Counted from the first letter of the stretch, positions 47,291 to 59,970 are shown. The stretch is DNA of 64,000 bases from Marsupella aquatica (GCA_973895155.1 OZ316891.1:22382001-22446000), one strand, 5' to 3'. The notes: a model not told the origin generated them from the sequence alone. Numbers and translations are program-made.

Positions 47291-48296
47291 TAATGTGAAT
47301 AAAAACTTGAGTGATTTCTGGGTAACAAACAAGAAAAACTGAATTTTTGAATATAAAATCTAAACAAAAGGGTCTGCAATTGGTCAAAGGCATGAAAGAA
47401 GTTAAAAACAAATCTTTGTGTTATTTTATTTGGTAACACTATATTTGAGTTTTTATCTTTCCTATTTTTGTGATAATTCACATAATGTACTCCTCAAAAG
47501 AAGTGAGTCTCTATGGGAAATTAATGCACTCAAAAATACAAAGAAAAAAATCACAAAAGTATTTACCTTAAGAAATTGATCATTTTTGGGTCTAAATTTT
47601 GTATTTTAGACATGGTTGGTGGAAAAATGATTATCTTAAGATGGGTGAAATACTCTTTGAAAGTGAAAACCACTACTTAACCAATGGTTAGCTGCCAAAA
47701 TGAGTGGCAAATTGGTAAATATTTAATAACACAGATGCAAATTAAGAACAACTTTAGTGGTGACCTACCACTCTGTTGTAAGAAATGCAATTTGATGGTC
47801 ATTATGTGAGTTAAGAAAAAGTGTTGCTGACAAGTGAAACTGGATAGCACAGCACAGGAGATTGTACATATAGTAGATCAGGAGAATGTTTGAACGACAT
47901 CCCATCTGAGCTTATAGCTCACAATATCACTTCCAGCAAAAGAGACACAAAATAATATTTACTTGATGAGGGGCCTCCAAACCTTTAAATTGTCAATTCA
48001 GGGTCATGCAGTCATTCTTCAGCTCTATCTTGGAGTGTCATGTAACAAGCATGCCACACTCTTCTAACTATGGTACGACACTGCCAACTCAATCCCCACA
48101 CTATTCTAAAGATTTTCTTACGAATTGCCTTCTCACCCCAGTTTGCTCTTCACTCAATCCCCAAATTAATCCGTGGACCCCCATGTTATTTTAGAAGTAG
48201 TTATCTAGAAACTGAAACCTAAATGGACCTCCAATTCTAAAGAAAAAAAATCAAAAATGGACAAGTGAATGTTGATTGACACTTGAAACAGTTACC
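47291..48296. other. Intergenic, AT-rich, nothing recognised
   Basis: AT-rich; no gene or repeat recognised. Confidence 0.45.
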
Positions 48297-48436
48297 AAGC
48301 TTACCAAGACAACCATAATTAACATCAATCACAGAACCAGTTCAAGCTTACCAAGACAACCATAATTAACATCAATCACAGAACCAGTTCAAGCTTACCA
48401 AGACAACCATAATTAACATCAATCACAGAACCAGTT
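48297..48436 (+). repeat. Three perfect 47-bp tandem copies
   Basis: Units 48297-48343, 48344-48390 and 48391-48436 are identical ('aagcttaccaagacaaccat', 'aattaacatcaatcacagaa', 'ccagttc'). Identity of all copies points to recent expansion, or to an assembly artefact. Confidence 0.97.
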
Positions 48437-49499
48437 GCAGTATGAACTAGCGTCACACTCATTGGAAAGCTAGCGAACATTGGAAATTTATAATCTTCTC
48501 AAAACTCAACTAAATCTATCAATGTTCATTAAAAAGCTAAAGAAATTTTAAAATTCATAATCTCTTTACTACTCAAGATTATGAAATCACGGGTAAAATC
48601 TATTTTCCAAATTACTTACTCAATTCTTATCGAATGGTGACAATGCTGAGCTCATTTCAACCGTCTCTTCAAGATCTTTCCAAAGTCATATTATACATGA
48701 GTTTTCATTATGATTTGACTCAACAATGTCAAATGAAAATTGATGCCGGGAAAATTTTATGTTTTGAATAAAATCAAAATGTAATAAAACCGTTACTGGG
48801 AGCAGTTTTATCTCAATCTTTTTGTCTTTTGATTTGCATATCAATTTTTTTTATATTCTTTTTTACGACATGACGTCCCAGTTTTTACAGCAAAGTTGTC
48901 ACAAACACGAATGCAGAAGTTAATTCTATCCAAAAACAAATCTCTTCCTGTTTGCAACGTGCCATGATGATGTGGCACGCTGTGGAGCCAGGAATTTTGG
49001 AAAGGACCCCTAATGGGGGTCCGTAACTATTCTAATGATTTTCTCACAAATTGCCTTCTCACTCCAGTTTGCTCTTCTTACAAAAACGCTGTACTCATGA
49101 ATCACTCTCACTAAAACTAATTTTGTTACAAAATAGATTTTGCGAGTTTGAATTAGTGATACTTAATGCTATTTGCGATAGTTTGAACCTATACTTTTTT
49201 GACAGAGCCAAGTTCAGTTACATGCGTTCAACATAGTAACTGATTGCTAGCCTTCACATCCCTAATCAAGTTGCTGCAGTCCTTCATTAGTCTAATGCTG
49301 ATGCCTAAGCTGCGATTAATCCACTCCCATAGTTGCTGCATTCGTATCTTTTACTCACGGCTTAAAAACACAATGTAAAACCAATGGAAGTTAGTGCTAT
49401 TTTTGCCTCTAGATTGCATTCACCAAAATCACTGTTGTTAATGCTAATTAGTGTTAAAGTAACACTAATTCTAACGTAATACTAGGAGGGTGAACTGAT
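48437..49499. other. Intergenic, AT-rich, nothing recognised
   Basis: Phrase 'aattgccttctcac(c/t)ccagtt' plus 'tgctctt' occurs at about 48125 and 49051, a dispersed short duplication. No gene recognised. Confidence 0.4.
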
Positions 49500-49700
49500 A
49501 TAAGTGAATAGACTAGGTGGCTGCACGAGAGTTGGGGGGGGGGGTGGGGTGGAGGGGCGGGTGGCGTTGGACTTGAACCTGAAACCAACGAAGGAACTTT
49601 TGAAGCTCACGGATTGTCACTCTTGCAAGTAAAGTAAAACCTTTTAGGAAAAGAAGTAAGCAAGCTACTGGTAGGCGTGGATCAGCGTATTTTGAATGCA
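49500..49700 (-). mobile_element. Possible SINE-like remnant with B box
   Basis: On the minus strand GGTTCAAGTCC, an exact polymerase III B-box consensus, sits near 49580 and is followed by a C-rich tract (49533-49560). An A-box candidate (gtagcttgcttac) is about 90 bases upstream, farther than in a tRNA. It could be a decayed tRNA-derived SINE head or chance. Confidence 0.3.
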
Positions 49701-51499
49701 AAATTTGCAGATTCCACCCCTCCATAAAGTTTATGCCAGAATATTTGTATCCCTCAGTTTCCCACCTAGTGACAGACCCCAGTAGCCCGAATCTGACGAT
49801 CATCCTTAAATCTAGGGAGATCTAAGGTCAGATCTAAAGGTCAACAAATAATTCAGAAAACAACTGCGATACCGAATATCTTAGCATCTTGTCCATCACA
49901 GAGGCCTACATTCGCCACACTGGCGAACAATGAAAAACGCTACAAAATACATACGCTGGCCTGGATACAGTGACACGAGCTCAAGGGCGTGAAGTGGAAG
50001 TTTTGCTAGAAGACTTGAAAGCTTGAAGCCCCGATCTCTCGGTTCGGGGCCCATTGATTGACCTCTTTCTACAGCTAAAACCCCACGCCCAGGCCACCCA
50101 ACAAAACCCAGGATACCTTGTCCAGATCGAAAGGACACGAGTAGCCAAGGGTACCACTACTGTAGGTGATCCCAGGAATCTGCGCTCTTGGAAGCATCGA
50201 ATGTGCTCGTTTTCTGTCGCCCCTGCTGTGTCCATCCCCCCTCGGATTCCCTCCATTGAAGAAGACGAAGAAGGTTATTCTTTGCTGCTTCGGAAAGTAC
50301 AGTCACGAAGAGCTGGGCCCAGTGAAAAGAAGAAGATCCACTTTTGGAAGAAAAGGTCGAAATTGAGCATAATGGATGGGAAAGCCAAATATTGTGTCGA
50401 TAGCTCGATCGGATTGGCAGCAGCTGATAATGCTCATTGCGTAAGCACCTCCTACATCAGAGTCATTCAGCCATGATCCTTTGAGATAAATGGAGACCCG
50501 TCCGTTCATCCCTAGTCCCTAATCTGAGCTGACAGTCTCTCATTTCCCCTCCCGGCCCGTCTGATGAGTTTGCTCAGTCCCGTACAGTTATGGTAGCTTG
50601 TTGAATGCTCTTCGTTCAATCCATGTTGTCGCTTTGCCACGGTCCGCAGGGAATTCCATATGGTCGATGGGTGTATTTGCTCGCCACAGCCAGCCAACTC
50701 TACAGTGAATGCACTTTTTACTGTCTGACGATATTTTTGCCTACTTTAGATTGTGTGACGATTATGCGGTTCTTCATTGATTCATAGGATCGTGCAAACT
50801 CCGTCGTGCACACACAGTGTTGATCCCATGATGCCATATTGCCATCATCATCACGTTGGATCATGCACCAGTGCAGTGCAGTTACTTTAATGGGGACGAG
50901 GTGGATTGCAATGATGGAAAACGCACCCCGTATAAATATACCTTCCTGTCCTGCCAAGAGACAGAATGAACGAACTATGAATGCAGATTTGGGACAATAT
51001 CCTCGAACCTTTTTGGAACGATGCCTTTGCGAATGGATCCATTGTAAAGTTTCGTCACTCATGGTGCGGAAAGTTACACTAGCAGACGACTTTTATGTCA
51101 AGCTCTTGAATGGGGTGCGATTGCTGCACATAATTATACAATGATAGCTTCTTTGTCTTGCATTGTGATAACTCGGCTTGTAACTTCGAAGACCACGTTG
51201 GATCTGTCTCATCTTGGTTTCCCGAATTTGTTTTGCATTGACGAAGCCATGCATTGCAAAAAACTTGCATTTTCTTTCTGACTGTTTTAACGGGGATCTT
51301 TAAGAGACAAGATTTCATGAAAGAAGAGCCAGACAATGCATTTGGTGATACTGACTCTCTCAGCCAACACACTGAAAAATTAGTTTGAATGTGTTTCAGA
51401 TCCTTTAGTATAATCCTCTCCTTGGTCTCGGATTTGACAAGGGAGAATTATATTGTACGTGAAGCAGTCAACAAGTATCATCTTTCCAGATCTTTTGCA
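49701..51499. other. Intergenic, unassigned
   Basis: A 140-codon frame at 50054-50476 has a basic stretch (SEKKKIHFWKKRSKLSIMDG) and a possible donor (gtaagc) at about 50440, but no family is recognised. Other frames are shorter and unsupported. Confidence 0.3.
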
Positions 51500-51755
51500 C
51501 GAATATGGACCCATCCAACAGAATAGACAATCAACTCCACAGCATGCACCTCTGCAGGGTAGCCCACAAGGGGGGTCATACCCAGGACCAGAGCCCCAAA
51601 ACGGACAAGCCAGGGAGAAAGCATAACTCCCACCACTACAACCTACCCACACACACCCTCCACAACCCTTGCATGTGGAGGCGGATTGAACCTTGAACCT
51701 TGCGGTTCTGGGGTCATCCCTTGGCCAACAAGCCAAAGCCAGATGGTTGTGTAAG
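51500..51755 (-). mobile_element. SINE family B, copy with tRNA-like head
   Basis: Reading the minus strand from about 51750: 'ctttggcttgttggccaagg' (A-box-like), 'aaggttcaaggttcaatccg' containing the B-box consensus GGTTCAATCC, then a body 'gggtgtgtgtgggtaggttg', 'tagtggtgggagttatg', 'ccttgtgggctaccctgcag', and a 3' end 'gtctattctgttggatgggt'. Body and 3' end match the copies at 29146-29433 and 19236-19309. The 3' tail is short, and only a weak flanking repeat (ATCTGG) was seen. Confidence 0.7.
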
Positions 51756-52382
51756 AAGTAATTTTCATTTGGAATACAATGGCTATGTTGGAGGTTGCGA
51801 CACCCCAAATAAAGTAGAGAAATAGCACACCCAAATGCTCATGTTTAGTATGCATCGTACCAGAAATTTAATTGGATTGTAGACTATCGAGAAATTTTGA
51901 CAAGCCAAGTGCAAAAAAAGTGTTGAAGGTGAACGAGTCTTCCCCTTAGCTTTTGGAAGATGAGGTGTAGGGTAACCGATCCCCTTGAGGAGGTTATGGC
52001 TCCAATCCCTAGGGTGGTCAGAAATAATTCTCCCAAATTCTCATATCTAAGCATCTTAGCAAAAGGCGGTCAGCCTGAAGGGGTTACAGGCCATGGCCCC
52101 CAAAGAGAGGATCAATTAATCCCAACAAGTGAATAACGGAAAAAATATGCTTGTGAGGAGTCAAGGCCCTGCCTGATGTGCGCCAGCAGCACAAGGATCA
52201 AGGCATCTCAGGCAACAGGGTTATTGCCCATAAACTTCAATGAAAATAGCTCAGAAAATACAAAGGAAGGCTCAATGTAGCCAAAATGCTGGTGCATTCC
52301 CGTATACAAGGTCCCTTGCTTGATTCCGGTTTTTTCTGGCAACTTGGGATGAAAAGTAGTTATTAAGAGACACCTGTTTTGG
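51756..52382. other. Intergenic, nothing recognised
   Basis: No gene or repeat recognised. Confidence 0.4.
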
Positions 52383-53396
52383 GATTAACATAGTAACTTT
52401 TTTTTTTCAGGGGAGGCAACCGCCCAAAGAACCGCCGCCACCCGGGGACAAAGGCCACCTAGACGGAAGCGGACCGCGGCCAATGGCAAACAAGGCCACA
52501 CACAAACACCAAACCTAATCCGGCCAAGGGTCCCACCCGGGGCCCCAATGGTGGTCAAACGCAAGCGACCGCCACACACTAGAACAACTCATGCTACCAT
52601 CCTGGATCCTAATGCTATTACTGCTGCCACGTAGAGTCCTGTGGTTGTAGTGCGGCCGTCTCTGTCTAACCTGAAGGGGGTCTTTGTAAGTCTCGGGACA
52701 GCCAAGGGTCTGAAATCTCTGAACCAGCCACAAGTCAGTCTTCATTATCATCAGTGGTAGAGCTGAGAGACACAGGGCTATCAATCTGTTCCCAGGGGAG
52801 CAGCGCTGTTTGGAGTTGCTCAATGGCAGCCCGCAGTTGTCTTTGTTTCCTAGTGGTAGGGCAGGAGGCCATCATCGTCTTCAGGTGAGTCACCACATAA
52901 CGGAGGACCACCCAACCGGGGAGTCTTCCAAGGAATTGCGAGTAGGTAGCAACATTCCTCTCTTTCCATATGCTGTTACATAGTTCCATGAGAAGGACCA
53001 GCCTTCCGGGATTGCGTTTCTGAGTGTGAATAGCAAGGTTGATGGCATCGAACAAGGAGCTAGTAGGGAGATTGAGAGCGGGAGACGACTGGACCAGGGT
53101 TCTCACCTCTCTCCACCGTTCAGTCACCTTGCAGCAGCTGAAAAACAGATGCTCAGTGTGTTCGAAGCTCTGGTTGCATCTGGAGCAAAGTCCATCACAA
53201 ACTTTCCACTGACTACCCCTTCCGTTAGTGAAGAAACCATGGTTGAGTAAACGCCAAAAGAAAAACCTAACCTTGGGAAGGGTCCACCCCTTCCATAGTT
53301 TCTTCCATCTGTTGCTCCAGCTGTCCGAAGTGCCCAATTGCCCCCATCTCCGATTCAACTTGGTGGTGTCACATCCTAGTGATTAACATAGTAACT
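52383..53396 (-). mobile_element. 5'-truncated LINE (non-LTR retrotransposon) with target duplication
   Basis: The element body is 52399-53380, flanked by the exact 16-bp duplication GATTAACATAGTAACT (52383-52398 and 53381-53396). The T run at 52398-52407 is the poly(A) tail of the minus-strand element. It carries the 3' end of a reverse transcriptase ORF and a GC-rich 3' UTR. The 5' end was lost during integration. Confidence 0.95.
52735..53358 (-). pseudogene. LINE reverse transcriptase C-terminal fragment (zf-RVT domain)
   Basis: An uninterrupted frame of about 207 codons that encodes only the zinc-binding tail of a plant LINE polymerase. Hallmarks are WKKLWKGWTLPKVRFFFWRL, LNHGFFTNGR, then C-x2-C (CSRCNQSFEHTEHLFFSC: Cys-Cys-His-Cys pattern) and W-x-x-V. 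The start shown is only the edge of the retained ORF; the catalytic reverse transcriptase and endonuclease domains are missing. It ends in a stop before the element's 3' UTR. The intact frame suggests a fairly recent insertion. Confidence 0.9.
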
Positions 53397-56300
53397 AAAA
53401 CAAGTGTCTCTGGTTAAACAGGTTTCTTGTTTACCAACAAGCAAAGTAGGCTCATATGCAAATGTTAGGTATCAGCAAGTCTCAGCAGGTTGTCAGAGTC
53501 TTGAAGTTCATGTTAAGAACTTCATGACTTAACATGAAGTTCCTAAGTGCCATAGCTTGATTAAGAGTTCAACTCCCTTTCCAGTCCTATTAATGGGTGG
53601 CTTTACAAGAACTTGGAGGGAACAGTTATACTATGTCTATGTGTGAGATGCAATCCTAACCATTTAAATGTGGGAGCCAGCCAGACTTCACTTTACATGA
53701 ACTTGGGGCACAATCATGCACTACCCATCCTAGTCACCTGCCCTTGAGGGTTCCTTTTTTCTGCTAATGTGTACATCGTTTTTTGTCAAAAATGTAAACC
53801 TCCTCTTGAGATGGTCTAAAAGAATGGACCAAGCCATTTCTATTCAGGGTAGTTGTATTTATTATCACCAGACCTGACATATTTTGGCACAGACATTTTA
53901 ACTTTAGTGTATGCAATTGGCTCTCCACTTTGCTTTGGATGGGGAGATACTGAACGGCCCCACTGTCTTGTAAAGTCCCCTTAAGTATAGCTTTACATAA
54001 TACTTGTTGACTCTGCAAGTATGGTTGTGCAAATCAAGTTTTTGGGAGGTTTCCTAAACACCTCAACTACCCAAACAATTCACATCAAATTTTCAATTGC
54101 ATTAAAATGGAGATTAAAGTTAGTATTCATTTGCATGGGCTTTATAGCATCATTTCTACAATTTGTAATGAGTGAACCTTTCTATTTCTTTCACAACACA
54201 GTGTGCATGGATGAGTCACATTTACTCTTTACAGCCAAAATTGCCTGCTGTTTGAGCTCTTGTGCAATGTTAGCCAGCATTAAGGCAGTTCCCAATGGTC
54301 TCCCCTTATTTTTTGGCTAGGGAACAGCAGACCCAATCTACTGCTTCCTAGCTCCCAAATGGTAAAAGAGTACAACAATGGAAATCACAACACATAGCTC
54401 ACACATGCACACCTAAGGGGGTTAACTTAGTGTATATTTTGGGGTGCCATGTGCAATCTTAGTCTAATATAAATACACCTATTTAAAAAGAGAAATATTC
54501 CAAAAATATTCTTTATTTTAATACTAATTGTCTATTTTACTATAGAAAAGCTATATATTATAGAATGTTCTATAAATATAAATTTCCAATATCTTTTTTT
54601 GCCTCCTACCCTTTTAAAAAAATTAGCTAATTTCGATCCAAAATACATATCTTGGACATGGTTCATACAATCTTTTATAGTTGACCCCACAAGATGCACA
54701 CACCTGATGCCATTTGGTACGTTAGTACTTCACCATAAAATGCCACAAAATTTGGTGTCCCTATAATTGCACATCAAAAACCAGCAGCCAGATACATATT
54801 TAAACTAATATTCATTGATTCAATTAAAATGAATGGGTTATCATGGTATGGAATGACAAAGTACACTATACATATGAAATTACTGGAAGCCAAAATATTT
54901 GCTACATAGTGGGACATTCAAGTTATATGTAGGACTCACCTTAGCGAATATGGACTGCACAATGTATCCACAAATGCACTCAATGCCCATTCGCTTTGCT
55001 GTTGCCAATTTGAATTGACTTTTTTCTCTTATTTTTATGTATCCTCACGATCTCCCAACCTGCTGTAAGGTTTCTGGACGGGCTGTCTATTTCAATCTCA
55101 AATCCTTTCTCAAATGGATAACTATGCACAATTATCCATCTCCCTTTACAATGTCTTTGACGAATATCTCGCCAAATCTTCTCCACAAAACGACAACCAG
55201 TGTCTAGGTTACCAATGACTGGATATTCCACTCCAAGTCATTCTTTTGCATGAAGCGATGAAACCTAGATATTTTCAAGCTAAGGATAGGTGAGACAAGA
55301 ATCTATGCAAAAGGATTTGGAGTGGAATCCAAAAAAGTGACCAGGGTGACTTATTTTCTCCTTGCTAGTTGTTTTTAATTCCATAATTCAAGATGTCTTG
55401 GACTTTAGCTTTTCTCACCCGGTTTTCGTACACCAAAGTTCATAGAAGTATTTGTCCCATGCATAGTAAGATAACGTTCCCACGTTGCATGAAAGCCTTT
55501 ACACATGCCAAGAAATCAACAATTATACAGATTGTCACTATCCACAAATTTTGTTCCCTTCAAAAACCTCCAACTCATCCTGATACAGACTGCCTAATGG
55601 GGATAAAGAACAGGCTGGTGGATATGAGAAGGAATTAAAGCACGCACTAGTAGAAATTCGTGACTCTCAGGCTTTTGGGTTCGTTGGTCCTTCCTGGGTT
55701 TTTCTCCATTGTTTTCTCAGCTTCACTCGGTCTCCTCCTTTTGGGATTGGGTTTCTCTTTCCCCTTTTGGTGCTTTTTGTTCTTGGGCAGTGTGATATGA
55801 TATTATTTGCAGAGAGACATACAGCTTAACTACACCAAAATAACCATATAGGTTCAAACTAGTTCTAGCTGGTCCTGGGTTTTCTTTTTGAACACCCAGC
55901 CTTGTAATGTATTCAGAGATAATACGACCAGCTTGGTATTGCATGCATGGGTGGCTTTGGCTTTTCTCCTCTGCTTTGTATGGAGTCTTGTTTCTTTGTT
56001 CGGGTGATGCCGCACTAGTCTCTCTGCCATACTGCTCTTTTGGCTCCAACTTCTCACAGGACCAATCCTGCCACTTGCATTATCAGTATAGATATCAGGT
56101 CTTTTTACCGTAAATTAAGATAGGCACAAAATGTCAAATAGCTACTGAGACACTTTCGGAAACTTGAAGTGTGGACAGTGAGTGAGTGAGTTACGGTGTA
56201 ATCTGTACACATATATAAGCTTACAGTAGATCCTTAATGAACACTAAAAATATTAGACTGTCTGATTTGAAAGATGTTCCCAAGCGACTTCTAGTTAGCC

Positions 56301-56660
56301 TAAGTAGAGTTTTTAGTTGGGTATCAAGGGAGATATTTGAATGTCAAACTTTGCTCTTGAAAACTTTTTGGAAAGCAGAAGGGTGTGAGTGAGTGAAGTG
56401 TAAACACTGTCACGGTGGTTGGGGGTTTCCTAGTATAAGCGCTCAGTCAATGGGAGAATTATTTTCGAGTAGTTGAGTCTCCCAATCTGTCCAGTTTAGT
56501 CTGACACCCAGACTCTGTTTCATGAACAGGAAAATCGTGGACTAATGCTGGAGATCAGCTAGGCACGAATCTCACAAAGTCAAATCGTCGAGGAAAAAGA
56601 TCACTCTGCAAAGCAATTCCTACTCCATCGCTCTGGGAAGCTTGTCCAGGGAGCGAGAGG
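53397..56660. other. Intergenic, AT-rich, unassigned frames
   Basis: A short hairpin lies at about 53503-53545 ('gaagttcatgttaag' against 'cttaacatgaagttc'). A minus-strand frame of 83 codons (54980-55231) encodes GRWIIVHSYPFEKGFEIEID and looks protein-like, but has no ATG start and no recognised family. It could be a transposon remnant. Confidence 0.35.
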
Positions 56661-58269
56661 ATGACTCGTGGCTCGTTTTCCACAGTTACCGCTAGGCAGT
56701 GGCGCAGTGGTCACCCAAAGGATACCGTAGAGGGAGCACAGCATCTTCGAGTCTCCACTGTTGACCTCGGTAGACTTCAACCGAATCTACACCCCAAATT
56801 CTATCGAGAGAAGTTTGGTTTTGTTTGGAAATTGTACCAACACAGCACGAAGGTACTCTTTCCAACACAGCAAGCTCTTTTTCAGGCTGTGGATTTCTCA
56901 TTCTTGGTCGTGTTGTTATTATTAGTGGAGTCCTAAATGTTGTAGACCGTTTCGAATGAGGATTAGTTGAGACGGAAGATGCATTCACTAATCACTCTCG
57001 AAGATGTTTCCCGTGCTTTGGAGTCTGGAGTTGGAGTCTGGAGTCTAGATGAGTTGAATGCGGTCTTACTTGGCTGTCTTGGCAGGTCACAGCAGCAACT
57101 CACTGTACAGGCCCGCCATTTCTGGCAGCGTGGGCAAGACTGCTGGGTACAGTAGGCCAATCAGATTTACTAGTGCACCATCTTGATGACAACATAATCC
57201 TTGTTCGGCAGTTCTGCGGTTCTCCCTTCGCGTTTGAAAAATTTACATACTTGGGCCAGGTCAGCAGACCCACATCACCGAGTCTTCTCGCTGTCGCTGT
57301 GCAGTGTGGGCCCGCAGGGATCACTACTTTGATGATATCTACACAGTGGACTTTGGGTACAGCCTACAATACTACATGGCAAATGCTATGAATGTACAGT
57401 AGAATGTTACTGCAATCTGAAACACTGTCGTAACACTCAGATTAATACTAGCAAGGAATTGTATGGAGTGGTACCTGTCACCACTACGCGACGTAATTGC
57501 TAGACGGGCAATTAAAGCGCAGAAAAACTCGATGAGGTCACTCATGACCAGGTAAAATGGTAAATTGTTCTAAAGCGGGAAGATTGGGTTTGGGTGCCTC
57601 ATAAAAGCTAGCCGTGTGGTGGGTCTGGTATCTGTGGTAAGCAACTAAGCACGTTTTAATTAATCATGGAACACAAAGTTTGATTATGAGCACATGATCT
57701 TTTTTCTGAGATCATCGGAGGCATTGGACAGCCGATGAGAGCGCCGATGCGCAAGGCTTCTAGCCTTGGAATCACCGGCAGTAGTGTGGCATAAGGACCC
57801 GCTTCGAGGAAAATAGGGGCATTGAGGACGCAGAAGTCCCATCTCCTCTTTTTTACTTGTGACGATGATGCCCTTAAGATGCGAATCAATCACAGTAGGT
57901 CATGCAAATTGGCGCATTGGGGGGAGATACATTGCGCAGCTGTTGGGTTCCTATAAAGAATCACGTCCATTTTCAGACTGACGGCTCGCATCTGCTCCAG
58001 CGGAACACGACAACAGCAAACTTCAAACAAATTTCGGCCCACATGCACAAAGAAAGTCAAACCCACGGATCGATCAGTGATTTCGCAGCTTACATGGAGA
58101 GAAAATTGAAGAGTATTTTGATGAGGAGGGCCAGCTGATGTCATGCTTCTCGTCTATGAGGTTAATTGCTGGAAACAGACTTTACTCGAGACAATTGCCA
58201 TCCTTACCTGCTACAAATATTAATCTGCCAAACCTTCGCTCAGTATATCCAAAGAAGCCGCGTTCTGCC
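56661..58269. other. Intergenic, unassigned
   Basis: Short plus-strand frames (56661-56936, 56967-57155) are unrecognised. 'gagtctggagttggagtctg' near 57022 is a local triplet-like repeat. No gene called. Confidence 0.35.
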
Positions 58270-58512
58270 CAGAGAGGCATAGCTCTTGAGTGGAGAGTGA
58301 TAGATCTTGAGTTAACTGTGTGGTAGCGTAGAGGAACATAGTTACTTATGTGATAACTCACTTGAGTGGAAAAGGTCTTGGGTTAACTATGTGATAGCTT
58401 CGAGAGACATAGTTAGTTGTGTACGTGGTAGCTCACTTGAGTCAAAACTGATAGTTCTTGGGCTAACTATTGTGACTTGTGATTTCACACATTTTACTTT
58501 AAAATTTTATAA
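58270..58512 (+). mobile_element. SINE family A, decayed head-like copies in tandem
   Basis: Three to four degenerate copies of 'agctcacttgagtgg' followed by 'tgatag.tcttggg(t/c)taacta' lie at about 58278, 58352 and 58427. The last continues into 'tgatttcacacattttactt' and an A/T tail, as at the 3' end of the SINEs at 15.8 and 28.3 kb. This suggests a SINE whose head has been multiplied, or nested insertions. Confidence 0.55.
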
Positions 58513-58981
58513 AAAACAGCAGCATTCCAGTCGACAACACAACTTTCCAATTCCTCGAACCTTTTTCATTTCACATGCGGACATTGGAATGTGCTTTAGT
58601 TGGATCCCTCCGGACAAAAAAATTATCCGATGAGTAGCACAGAAATCTAACGTGTGGAATGGATACCCCTTCCAGCCTTGTGACAATCAGCATTGAGTTG
58701 TCTTGACTTTGTAGGGCTAGGTAAGCTAGGTCTGAGCGAATTGAATTTGCTAATTGATACGATTCGGGAAAAGACGATGAGAAAGAGAACGAGGCGTAAA
58801 AACTGACAAAAACTGTTCTCATCGATTTTGCCTTGGACCACAAATTGCAACTACCTGCCCCATCCTGCCAATGCGCAGTGCGTCCCTTGTTGCCAGTTCA
58901 AACAATGCCTCAGTCGACATTCCGTCCGTCTATCAGCGTCCTAATTGTGAACTTGTGACCCCACTACTCTACACAGCCTAG

Positions 58982-59043
58982 ATGGAAACGGTGCCGACGT
59001 ACAGCGCTGTCTCCCAGCTGCTGTACGTCGACACTGTTTCCAT
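58982..59043. ncRNA. Strong hairpin, miRNA-precursor-like (candidate)
   Basis: Arm 58982-59005 (ATGGAAACGGTGCCGACGTA, then CAGC) pairs with 59020-59043 over 24 bases with only two mismatches and a 14-base loop. Size and stem quality fit a short plant miRNA precursor or a small foldback element. The arm does not match any miRNA family I can name. Confidence 0.45.
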
Positions 59044-59783
59044 TGCGTCTCGATTATAAATGACTATAAGGAAACAATGAAAGGCTGGCATTTAATGCAA
59101 CGGGAGCGATGAAGTATATACACTGGATAGATGGGCAGCACTACCAAAGCTTCCACTATTCTGTGATCCACCTTGTGACTAGTAAGACATAATCATAAGC
59201 GTGATCTGGAGAAGATCAAAACCATACCAGGCAGATGAGCTTCTTCACCAGCAGGGTTCAAGTCCGGCCGCAGCCATTATTGAGTAGGTCAGCAAGATTG
59301 ACCGGAGACCAAAGGTGCATGTCTGCATGACGAATTGACTTCGTACGACGTACCCTCTCGGATTTTTGCCTCGAACCAAAAAAATATTCGACAATACAAA
59401 GCCTTGGAGATTTCTCAGTAGCCTACCCTCTCTCGGTTTTGTACAGCCAATCAAATTTTTCGAACAAGCTTGTAACAGAATAATGCATGAAATCTACACC
59501 GTCTGAATGTTTGGGTAGTACTAGATAGTGGCTCATCGGAGAGGTCTCTTTCCTAATCGGAGATCGCTTAGTGCTCCAGGTGAGGTATGGAAAAACAGTT
59601 CACTGTTTGTTATAATTTTTTCATCATAGTCTCGCCATTTGTACCAGCCACTGCCGAGCTACTTGCGTTGACCCTGTGTTTCAAAACTTCTCACACGAGT
59701 GAGAGTGTAAGCCGCCATATCTAACGATCAACGAACCGTTACCGGTATACCGTAGCTCTATCTCTCGTCATCCATGCCTCAGT
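59044..59783. other. Intergenic, nothing recognised
   Basis: No gene called. A B-box-like 'gggttcaagtcc' near 59256 has no A box at tRNA spacing. Confidence 0.4.
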
Positions 59784-59970
59784 CTTTACAGGTACTGTTC
59801 CTTTGGCCTGGTGGGATGTTTGCTAGTTTCATGAAGTCAAGGGATCCCGGGTGTAAGCCAAGTGACTGGGCTACCCAGCTTTACAGGTACTTTTGCTTTG
59901 GCTGGTGGGATGTTGTGTATTCCGTGAAGATAGTGCGTGAGTCAGTGTTGTAACCCAAGTGACACTAGGG
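59784..59970 (+). repeat. Tandem duplication of 95 bp
   Basis: Copies start 'ctttacaggtact' at 59784 and 59879, share 'ctttggc(c)tggtgggatgtt' and end with 'aa(g/c)ccaagtgac'. Confidence 0.8.

Noticed and set aside
59240-59280. tRNA-like B box (gggttcaagtcc)
   Set aside because: No A box or acceptor-stem pairing at tRNA distance was found; no complete tRNA gene was seen anywhere in the window.
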